A DNA stretch of 51,844 nt. It comes from Bradyrhizobium manausense. Lineage in GTDB: Bacteria > Pseudomonadota > Alphaproteobacteria > Rhizobiales > Xanthobacteraceae. The stretch is from assembly GCF_001440035.1 (NCBI RefSeq), contig NZ_LJYG01000012.1:1-51844 (forward strand), in the 5' to 3' direction. Position numbers and translations under genes: made by a program. How positions within the stretch are numbered: the first letter of the stretch is position 1; the number at the start of each line of letters is the position of its first letter. The notes under the pieces are model-generated. The model saw only the letters and a list, made by a program, of their open reading frames with translations. It did no database searches and was not told the DNA's origin. This document shows positions 44,604 through 51,844 of the stretch, one piece after another.

Positions 44604-46573
44604 TGCTTCTGCTGTCGCCGTTCGTCGCTGCCTTCGCAGGCGCCGCCTTCATAATTGGGCTTCGCCTTACCGTCCTTCCGTTGCTTAATCCGTTGAAGTG
44701 GTATTGGCGCGCTCTTCTCCTGGGGACGGCTACCGTACTGTCTTGGCGTTATATGGCTTGGCGCTTCACCGAAACACTGGCACCGCTCGACTGGACTGCG
44801 GACGCGCTGTTCAGTTGGGGATTCGCCATACTCGAAGCTCTGACGATGCTTTCCTCTACCATCGCGTTTTTCATACTGTCGCGGGTGAAAGAGCGGTCGG
44901 CAGAAGCAAACCAGTACTCCAAATGGTGGCTGCCTGGAGAAGCGCCGCGCGTCGATGTTTTCATCACGACTTACAACGAGCCGTCGGAAGTGCTCGAGCG
45001 CACGATCATTGGCGCGACCGAAATCCGCTATCCACGGCTTCGGATTTTTATTCTCGACGACGGCGCCAGGAATTGGGTGAGGCAACTTTGCGAGCTGTAC
45101 GAAATCGGATATCTCGCACGCTTGGATAAGGAGCACGCTAAAGCGGGGAACATCAACCACGCACTTCGCGTGCGCGCCCGCGATCCTGCCCCCCCGGTCT
45201 TTGTCGCTGTACTTGACGCAGATTTCGTTCCCCATGCGGACTTCATCGAGCGGACACTAGCGTTGTTTCACGAGCCAGGCGTCGCGCTCGTGCAAACACC
45301 GCAGCACTTCTTCAATCCTGATCCGATCCAACATAACCTGGGAATAAGCACCGCATATCCGGATGAACAACGTCATTTCTTTGACAACGTCGAGCCAGCG
45401 CGGGACGCTTGGGGGATTGCCATCTGCTGTGGGACATCATCCGTAATGCGGGTCCGGGCCGTCGAGCAGATTGGCTGGATTCCAACACAAAGCGTAACCG
45501 AGGATTTCCTGCTCACCCTTAAGCTTGCGGAGAACGGCTGGCAAACTGCGTACCTTAACGAGGCATTAACTGAAGGTTTGGCTCCCGAAGGATTGAAAGA
45601 GTATATTACTCAGCGTGGACGGTGGTGCCTTGGCCTGATGCAGATTGTCCGCGGCTCGTACAGCCCCTTCGGCATGCGAGGCCTTGGACTGATGCATCGA
45701 ATCGGTATCCTCGATTCATTGCTCTACTGGCTCAGCACCTTTCCCTTCAGGCTTGCCAGCTTGATTTGCCCCCTGTTGTACTGGTGGTTCGGTATCACCA
45801 TCGTGAACGCGTCGCTGGTGGAAATTATCAGTTATTATGTACCCTATTACCTAATGGTTCTGGTGTCCCTGAACTGGCTTTCAAAAGGGTTGTTTGTCCC
45901 GCTTCTCAACGATACGGCTCAACTGATCGCGGCCTGGCCCATCAGCCGGGCAGCTGCTCTCGGGCTTCTGACCAGCGGATCGCATAAATTCTCGGTGACG
46001 GCCAAAGGCGGCGACCGTGCCAAGGTCGTTGTCCAATGGGCGTTGATGCGACCGTTTCTACTCCTGCTCGCACTGACGCTCGGCGGCCTGATCGTGCCGT
46101 TGAACTCCGATTTCGTCTTCAATACGTCCCCAACAGCGGGCGACGGCACGGCTATCGTGATGTTCTGGACAGTTTACAACATACTGGTGCTGTTCGTGGC
46201 AGTCGTGGTGTGCATCGAACGACCGCGATACGATCGACCTCAGCGCCAGATCCCAGAACCCATCACGTTGGTGATCCAAGGTGAGAAACACCGCGGATGG
46301 CTTCTCAATCTGGGCCGGGGGGGCGCTCGAATCAGCGGTCCATCCGGGCTTTCCGCCGGAGCAGAAGGAAAGCTCGACCTGCCCGGGATTGGCGGAGTGG
46401 ACGCGCATGTTGCTGCGACTACCCGTGATGGCTATCGAATCAAGTTCTCTCCAACTCCTGAGCAAAGGGCGAAAATTATCAAGAAGCTTCATACCGAATC
46501 GGCCATGCCAGGGGCCGATCGAGGGAACCTCTTGCAAATGATCCGCGAGTTGGCGCGAGCTCTAACGAGTTGA
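44603..46573 (+). CDS. GT2 beta-glucan synthase with PilZ-like tail, BgsA/BcsA-like, 656 aa
   Basis: This is a processive inner-membrane glycosyltransferase. All GT2 motifs are present: DDG (152-154), DAD (205-207), TED (299-301) and QRGRW (337-341). Helices lie near 5-55 and 70-95, with a bundle after 355. The C-terminus carries a PilZ-like domain from about 570 (RPRYDRPQRQIPEPITLVIQ, then NLGRGGARI), with arginines and an N-x-G-x-x-G loop near the cyclic-di-GMP pattern RxxxR / (D/N)xSxxG. This suggests activation by cyclic di-GMP. Cellulose operon partners (bcsB, bcsZ, bcsC) are absent. The membrane-fusion partner upstream argues for a BgsA-type mixed-linkage beta-glucan synthase. Confidence 0.88.
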   Translation: MLLLSPFVAAFAGAAFIIGLRLTVLPLLNPLKWYWRALLLGTATVLSWRYMAWRFTETLAPLDWTADALFSWGFAILEALTMLSSTIAFFILSRVKERSAEANQYSKWWLPGEAPRVDVFITTYNEPSEVLERTIIGATEIRYPRLRIFILDDGARNWVRQLCELYEIGYLARLDKEHAKAGNINHALRVRARDPAPPVFVAVLDADFVPHADFIERTLALFHEPGVALVQTPQHFFNPDPIQHNLGISTAYPDEQRHFFDNVEPARDAWGIAICCGTSSVMRVRAVEQIGWIPTQSVTEDFLLTLKLAENGWQTAYLNEALTEGLAPEGLKEYITQRGRWCLGLMQIVRGSYSPFGMRGLGLMHRIGILDSLLYWLSTFPFRLASLICPLLYWWFGITIVNASLVEIISYYVPYYLMVLVSLNWLSKGLFVPLLNDTAQLIAAWPISRAAALGLLTSGSHKFSVTAKGGDRAKVVVQWALMRPFLLLLALTLGGLIVPLNSDFVFNTSPTAGDGTAIVMFWTVYNILVLFVAVVVCIERPRYDRPQRQIPEPITLVIQGEKHRGWLLNLGRGGARISGPSGLSAGAEGKLDLPGIGGVDAHVAATTRDGYRIKFSPTPEQRAKIIKKLHTESAMPGADRGNLLQMIRELARALTS

Positions 46574-46583
46574 GGAGCGTGAG

Positions 46584-47669
46584 ATGCCGAAAAGACCGAG
46601 CTTACTCTCCTTGGTGTTCTGTGGAGGCACCTTGCTCATATTGGTGCCTGCCGTGGTGACCGCAACGATCTACACGGCCTTGCTACAGCAACGGGGAGAG
46701 CAGTTGCAATTCGACGCGCTAAGGATTCGCGGCGAAATGAGTTCCGCGCTGTTGGCCCGCCGGCTCTATGGAGTTTGGATGGATGTAGCTCGGTCCGCTG
46801 AGCTCATTGACCCGGCAGATCTTAAGAGTGCGCGAGAACACATCGACTTCTTGAGCCGCCTTGATCGACGCTACACTTGGCTCGGCGTTGCGGATCTCGA
46901 AGGGACCATTCTCGTGGCTAAAGACGGCATGCTCGAAGGAGTAAGCGTTGCACAGCGACCTTGGTTTAAGCGGGGCCTTGTCTCGCCGGCGGCTATCGAT
47001 GTGCATGCCGCTCAACTGCTGGCCACCCAGTTGCCTGCATCTCGTGAGCCCTATCGCTTTATCGACCTGGCAGCGCCGTTGCGCCACGCCGGCTCCGTTG
47101 CCGGGGTCATCGGCGCGCACCTTGACTGGAAATGGGTCGCAGAAGCCATGGACTCGTTGCAAGTGCCCGGCATTGACGTGCTGCTGCTTTCGGGTGATCG
47201 AACCGTCCTGTTTGGCCCGCCCGATCTCATCAACAAGCCGCTCAACATCGGCTCCGCGCTTGCGGCTAGTCGCGTGACGACTGCGTCTCTACGCGAGCGC
47301 TGGCCTGACGGCAGGGACTACTTCGCAGTAATCGTTCCGACGGTCGGCTTCGCAAACCTTCCAAGCTTCGGTTGGTCTCTTCTGGTTCGGCAGAGTACCG
47401 ACGAGGCGCTTGCGACCAGCCGTAATTTAATCCGATCGTTCTGGAGGAGTTTCGGTGTTTGTGCCGTTGCCACACTAGCACTACTCTTTTGTGCGGCGCA
47501 GTGGCTGAGGACGCCGCTCCGCCGGCTCTCGAATACAGCGGAGGCCCTCTTGCACGATCCATCCGCCCGCCCGCCATATTCGGAGACACGCTTTAACGAA
47601 GCGGCGAGGCTCAGTGACGCGCTAGCTCGTATCCAGTCGAAGCTGATGGGGCACTCTGGTCGCAATTGA
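46584..47669 (+). CDS. dCache sensor protein without output domain, 361 aa
   Basis: One helix at about 9-32 is followed by a large periplasmic region with double-Cache features: YTWLGVADLEGTILVAKDGM, SVAQRPWFKRGL, REPYRFIDLAAPLRHAGSVA then GVIGAHLDWKWV, and SFGWSLLVRQSTDEA. A second helix (about 290-309) leads to a HAMP-like stretch (LRTPLRRLSNTAEALLHDPS). It then stops. No kinase, GGDEF or methyl-accepting domain follows. It starts 10 bp after the synthase gene, so it belongs to the same operon and may sense a ligand for polysaccharide control. The IS630 remnant begins 31 bp after the stop, so a truncated original is possible. Confidence 0.8.
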   Translation: MPKRPSLLSLVFCGGTLLILVPAVVTATIYTALLQQRGEQLQFDALRIRGEMSSALLARRLYGVWMDVARSAELIDPADLKSAREHIDFLSRLDRRYTWLGVADLEGTILVAKDGMLEGVSVAQRPWFKRGLVSPAAIDVHAAQLLATQLPASREPYRFIDLAAPLRHAGSVAGVIGAHLDWKWVAEAMDSLQVPGIDVLLLSGDRTVLFGPPDLINKPLNIGSALAASRVTTASLRERWPDGRDYFAVIVPTVGFANLPSFGWSLLVRQSTDEALATSRNLIRSFWRSFGVCAVATLALLFCAAQWLRTPLRRLSNTAEALLHDPSARPPYSETRFNEAARLSDALARIQSKLMGHSGRN

Positions 47670-47700
47670 ATCCAAGCACCGGATGGAGAAGACTAGTACC

Positions 47701-48363
47701 CGGAATCATAGCTGAGTGATACGTTTGTTTTTGAAGGGGCGCTGGACCTTTTTCTTGGTCTAGACGAAGCGCTCAGCTCTGTCGTTATAGGTTTTGATGT
47801 AGGCATCGATGTGCTGCTCGAGCTGTTTGAGGCTTGTGAATGAGGCGCCGCTCAACGACTGCTCCTGTAAGATCGAGAACCACACCTCGACCTGATTGAG
47901 CCAGGACGCGCTGGTGGGGCGTGAAGTGAAATTGCACATTGGGATGCGCCTTGAGGGGATGCGCCTTGAGCCAATCTTCGTTCTTCTTATGGGTGCTGAG
48001 GTTGTCGAGGACGACGTGAAGCTTTCGACCCGGAAAGGCCGCGGTAAGGCTGTTCATGAAATCGAGAAACTCGACACGGCGACGGCGCTTGGAATGCGTT
48101 GCGATGATCTTTCCGGTGGCGACTTCAAGCGCCGCAAACAGTGTTGTGGTGCCATGCCGCTTGTAGTCGTGGCTCTGGCCGGTCAAGGCGCGGCCATTGG
48201 GCAACTTCAGATGGCCCTGCGCTCGTTCCAAGGCCTGGGTCGAGGGCTTTTCGTCCACGCATAGGACGATGGCCTTGTTTGGCGGGGCGACATAGAGGCC
48301 AACCACATCGGCGGCTTTGGCCGTTGGGCGGCGGCGATCAGGGTGAGACTTCAGCGACAATCA
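47701..48363 (-). pseudogene. IS630-family element, 3' part, frameshifted
   Basis: The minus strand encodes IVLCVDEKPSTQALERAQGH, TTTLFAALEVATGKIIATHS, LHVVLDNLSTHKKNEDWLKA and FHFTP, the DDE core of IS630 transposases. A shift near 47910 moves the conserved end (SWLNQVEVWFSILQEQSLSG, HIDAYIKTYNDRAERFV) into another frame. The 5' part is cut off by the ISL3 end at 48364. The terminal 43 bp (47701-47743) recur inverted at 33328-33370. Confidence 0.88.
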
Positions 48364-48714
48364 GGGGTTCTTCCGCATATTTGGTGCAGGGTGCGGGATT
48401 CACGGACAGTTCGAATAAGGGCATAAGGTCGGAATCGCAGTCGACGCCCGTGATTCGCCTTGCTCCATGCCTTCTGCTCGCTGATTTCCTCCGAGCTTTC
48501 GATTGTCCAGATTCTTCCCCAGACCGACGGGGTGGTACTCGTGGCTCGGCCGAAGTCAGCGGTCTCACTCTGTCCCTGTTGCGGCTACCAGATGGATCGC
48601 GTCCACAGCCACTACGTGCGACGGTTAGCCGATCTGCCGTGGCAGGGGCGGGTTGTCGAAATCCGGCTTCACGCGCGGCGGTTTTGATGCGCGAATCCGC
48701 AATGCCCGCGTCGG
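48364..48714 (+). pseudogene. ISL3-family element, 5' part only, with nonsense codon
   Basis: The same left end as 32845 and nearly the same sequence. The zinc-finger part CPCCGYQMDRVHSHYVRRLA is present, but a CGA-to-TGA change at about 48685 stops the frame after LHARRF. The IS256 element interrupts it at 48714. The matching C-terminal part of an ISL3 transposase starts at 50727, but about 50-60 residues in between are missing, so the two pieces are not a simple split copy. Confidence 0.85.
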
Positions 48715-49940
48715 TAGTGTCCAGAATCTTTCGCACATTCTTCAGGCGACGGCTCCGGTTTGCATGGTCTGTGGTTGGAAGAGAGGCTTCATATTCATGT
48801 AGCATTTCGCCGACCATGTCGTTCCGGCGATGTGACGAAGGCGAGCCGCAGCGAGGTTCAGACAGGACTGGCCGTCGGGAAATGCACCGACGACACGGGT
48901 GCGGCGGCGGATTTCCTTCATGATGCGCTCAAGAGGGTTATTGGTCCGAATTTTCCGCCAATGGATGTCCGGAAAGGCGTAGTAAGTCAGGGTCTCATGG
49001 ACATTCTGCGCGATGAGATCGGCCGCCTTGCTCATCCTGGCGGTGCGCAAATCCGCGACGATCGCTTGCGCCTTCCGCTCGGCCGCGTCACGATTCTGGG
49101 CATGAATCGCCTTGAGCATGTGGCTCACCTCGCCAACCTTGGTCGAAGGCACATGGCTGAAGACGTTGCGGTAAAAGTGAACCATGCAGCGTTGATAGCG
49201 CGCCTCAGGCAGGAAATCGGCGACGCTCTCGACAAGGCCTCTGCAGGCGTCGGAAATGACCAGTTGCACGCCTCTGAGCCCCCGGTCGACCAGGTGGCGC
49301 AGGAACGCCGACCAGCCGGACTTATCTTCCTTGGCGCCCTCGCAGACGCCCAGGATCTCACGGAATCCTTCCGAATTGACGGCACTGGCGACCAGAAGCG
49401 AGACGTTGCGGACCTCGCCAGCCCAGCTGCGCTTCATCACGATGCCATCGAGGTACTGTAGGGATGCTCGCCTTCAATGCGCCGACGCCGCCAGGCCTCG
49501 ATCTTGGCGTAAATCTTCTTGTTCAGGTTCGAGACCGTGCTCGGGCTGACCCGGGTGCCCCACAGGGCCTCGGTGAGGTCCTCGACCCGACGTACAGAAA
49601 TGCCTGCCAGATACATCTCGATCAGGGCTTCCTCAACTGAGCTCTCCCGCCGGCGGTAGCGTTCGATGATCGCGGTCTCGAAGGTCTGCCGTCGCAGCTT
49701 CGGAATCTTCAGATTGACCTCGCCAGCACTGGTCTGCAGCGTCCAATCGTAACTGCCGGCCCGAGTATCTTGCCGCGCTTCACTGCGCTCGTACCGGCCC
49801 GCCCTGCAAAGCCGGTCGGCTTCCGCCTCGAGCATGGCGTTCAACGTCTCTTCCACCGTCCCGCGGACCATCTCGCCAAGATGATCCTTGATCCGGGCTT
49901 CGTCGATCTGGATCACCTGACCCATCGGCGGGGATGTCCC
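48715..49940 (-). pseudogene. IS256-family transposase, full length with one frameshift
   Basis: From MGQVIQIDEARIKDHLGEMV at 49925 the frame reads TLQTSAGEVNLKIPKLRRQT, SVRRVEDLTEALWGTRVSPS, and stops making sense near 49455 (GEHPYSTSMAS). The next frame continues IVMKRSWAGEV, VQLVISDACRGLVESVADFL and RTNNPLERIMKEIRRRTRVV to 48742. A deletion of one or two bases near GEHPY breaks it. DDE residues are otherwise present. The left edge (TAGTGTCCAGAATC at 48714) is the likely element end. Confidence 0.88.
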
Positions 49941-50735
49941 GATCGTTGTTGAACTAGGTCGGGCCGACGTCGCCGGAATGAATGTTACGCGGCCCTCGTG
50001 ACTGGGCAACGGGGTTGATCGTCATGCGATTGTGGCGAGCTTGAAGAGCCGCACGCAGAACCGACAATTGCTTATGCGCCTTCAATCGTCGGAAGCCCTT
50101 GTTGGCTTCGATCATGCCGGCCGCGACCCATCGCAAGGCCATACCGGCATCCGCCAGCGTTTGACGTTGCGCGTGACGCGGCGAATGGTGCCCATCATGT
50201 TCTCGGCGATGTTGGTACAGGCGAGCGATCGACGAAGCTCCTTCGGCAACTTCAATCGGACGACAGTCAGGATTTCGTCGAGGCCTTCGAGGATGCTGGC
50301 CGCTACGCCGGGCCATTGCTGGTCGAGTCGACGCACGAGATTGCGGATCAATTTTTCGGCCTTGTCGGCGTCATCGAGCTCCCAGGCCTGGCGCAGCACC
50401 CGACGGGTGGCCGCATGATGCTCTTTCGGCAGGCGTTCCATGATGTTGCGCGCCTTGTGGATCTGGCAGCGCTGGATCGCAGCGGCCGAACCGAAGGTGC
50501 GGCGGATCGCCTTCGACAACGCCTTCGCGCCGTCGGCGATAAACAGTCTTGGCACCGTCGGGTCGAGCCCGCGCGAGATCAGGTTGTCCAGCAGGGCCTG
50601 AACCGTTGCGGCATTCTCGGTCGCCCCTTCCACCAGAGCCGGCGGATGCTTGTTGCCTTCGCCGTCAACCCCGATCGCGGCGACCAGCACGAGATCGTGC
50701 CGGTCAGTGGCGATACCTTGCTCCGAATGATTCAC
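49941..50735 (-). pseudogene. Second IS256-family transposase, C-terminal half, frameshifted
   Basis: The frame from 50735 reads HDLVLVAAIGVDGEGNKHPP, PRLFIADGAKALSKAIRRTF, QRCQIHKARNIMERLPKEHH and NIAENMMGTIRRVTRNVKRW, then shifts near 50150 to MALRWVAAGMIEANKGFRRL and KAHKQLSVLRAALQARHNR. The sequence differs from the neighbouring IS256 copy, so it is another element of the family. Its N-terminal half is missing at the join with ISL3. Confidence 0.88.
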
Positions 50736-51844
50736 TCGGCTCCCTTGCCGGATTTCGTTGCCCCGACCGTTGTCGGCATCGACGATTGGGCTTGGCGTCG
50801 TGGCCAGCGATATGGAACGATCATCTGCGATCTGGAGCGCAATTGCGTGCTTGACCTACTTCCCGATCGTAACGCCGACAGTGTTGCGCGCTGGCTGAAG
50901 CGCTGGCCCGGAATCAAGGTCGTCGCCCGCGATCGTGCGGGACTTTATGCTGATGGCACACGCTGCGGCGCGCCCGACGCGGTGCAGGTGGCGGACCGCT
51001 GGCACCTGCTCAACAGTTTGGGGGACGCCCTGCGCCACGCGGTCGGCCGCCATCGTCACAACGTAGCCGCCGCCGTACAAATCATGGCGTCCGCGCAAAG
51101 ACCGAAGACCGGCAGTTCCACGGCGCCGCCCGGCCTTGCACAGTTGCGGGCGGATCGAAAGGCTGCGCGACGCGAACGCTGGGATGAAATCTGTCGCCTA
51201 CGCGAGCAAGGTTGCCCGACATCCAGGATCGCCCACCTGCTCGGTGTCGACAGACGCACTGTACAGCGCTGGCTAGCCGCTGGCGGCGAACCGGAGCATT
51301 CGCGTCCTTACAGACCTTCACATCTTATCGGTCCCTTCGAGGCGTGGCTCGAAGCGCGGTGGGCCTCCGGCTGCCAGGTGGGCCAGCAGCTTTGGCGAGA
51401 GCTTCAGCAACAGGGGTATACTGGAAGTCGGGTGACCGTCGCGCGATGGGCCGCGGACAGGCGTGCACGTGCGGACGCGGGAGGAACAGTACAACCACAC
51501 CTGACCTGGAAAGCTCCCACGCGTCGTCGCTGTGCTTGGTACTTGAGCCAGGATCCGGATCAGATCGATGCTGAAGCCAGGCTGTTCCTCGGCCATCTGT
51601 TTGCGCAAGCTCCGGAACTCGCCACGGCGGCCGATCTAGCGAAGCGGTTTGTGTCCCTTCTCAGTGGTAGCGACATCGCCGAGCTCGATGAATGGATCAC
51701 GCAAGCAGCCAACAGCGAGCTCAAGAGCTTCGCCAACGGCATCGCGCGCGACATCGATGCGGTCCGAGCGGCAATAACTACCTCCTGGACAACCAGTCCG
51801 GTCGAAGGCCAGATCAGCAGGATCAAAGCCATCAAACGACAAAT
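50727..51844 (+). pseudogene. ISL3-family transposase, C-terminal part, running off the window
   Basis: From 50727 an uninterrupted frame reads MIHSAPLPDFVAPTVVGIDD followed by WAWRRGQRYGTIICDLE, RWLKRWPGIKVVARDRAGLY, and DAVQVADRWHLLNSLGDALR. A helix-turn-helix insert follows (GCPTSRIAHLLGVDRRTVQR), then TTSWTTSPVEGQISRIKAIK at the edge with the catalytic Glu. The N-terminal zinc-finger part is missing, replaced by IS256 debris. The start shares nine bases with the IS256 frame, so the join lies there. Confidence 0.88.

Noticed and set aside
44420..45235. 271-codon minus-strand frame
   Set aside because: It is opposite the membrane-fusion and GT2 genes, which have clear motifs and coupled starts.
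44603..46573. Plain bacterial cellulose synthase BcsA
   Set aside because: GT2 and PilZ-like parts fit, but bcsB, bcsC and bcsZ are absent and a membrane-fusion gene is coupled upstream, which fits the BgsA type better; the distinction is not certain.

Overview
The window reads as part of the symbiosis island of a Bradyrhizobium-type rhizobium. The evidence is a gene set for the rhizobial type III secretion system (rhc/nol genes, with the activator gene ttsI behind a nod box), tts boxes, two sigma-54 promoters of the kind NifA uses, Omp25-like barrels, and a very heavy load of broken insertion sequences. All calls come from reading the sequence; no database search was possible.

Left flank (1-10.9 kb). 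An IS5-like element runs off the left edge. Then come an IS481 remnant, a few small hypothetical genes, a decayed GntP-type permease fragment, an intact Omp25-like porin gene, and a frameshifted gene joining an Omp25-like barrel to an omptin-like protease barrel. Two tts boxes point left with no intact gene behind them, which suggests lost or interrupted effector genes.

T3SS core (10.9-23.5 kb). rhcC1 (nolW) runs left. A tts box starts the tightly overlapping operon nolB-rhcJ(nolT)-nolU-nolV-rhcN-rhcZ-rhcQ-rhcR-rhcS-rhcT-rhcU to the right. The convergent operon ttsI-rhcC2-(y4xK-like CpaD lipoprotein) is read left from a nod box at 23458-23504. The implied circuit is flavonoid/NodD to ttsI, and TtsI to tts-box genes. 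SctV, SctD, needle, translocon and effector genes are not in the window. RhcU has TGQE where SctU/FlhB proteins have the self-cleaving NPTH motif.

Middle (24.7-32.5 kb). There are two small linked hypothetical genes, a complete IS5-like element (25982-27498, 6-bp target repeats), an ahpC-type peroxiredoxin with a sigma-54 promoter, and a three-gene operon behind a near-perfect sigma-54 promoter. That operon encodes a HemN/HemW-like radical SAM protein, a protein resembling the PrnB/indoleamine-dioxygenase haem family, and a GNAT acetyltransferase. It looks like an uncharacterised biosynthetic operon switched on in nodules, and it is the best candidate here for a new system.

Right (32.6-51.8 kb). 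Nested mobile-element debris (group II intron 5' fragments, ISL3, IS630, IS66, IS110, IS21, IS256) surrounds a cyclic-di-GMP/exopolysaccharide block. The block holds a frameshifted GGDEF gene, an intact membrane GGEEF diguanylate cyclase, a GGDEF-EAL protein, a membrane-fusion protein plus GT2 synthase with a PilZ-like tail (like rhizobial bgsB-bgsA for mixed-linkage beta-glucan), and a dCache sensor lacking an output domain. Direct ISL3 copies of about 350 bp flank this 15.5-kb block, so it could be lost by recombination.
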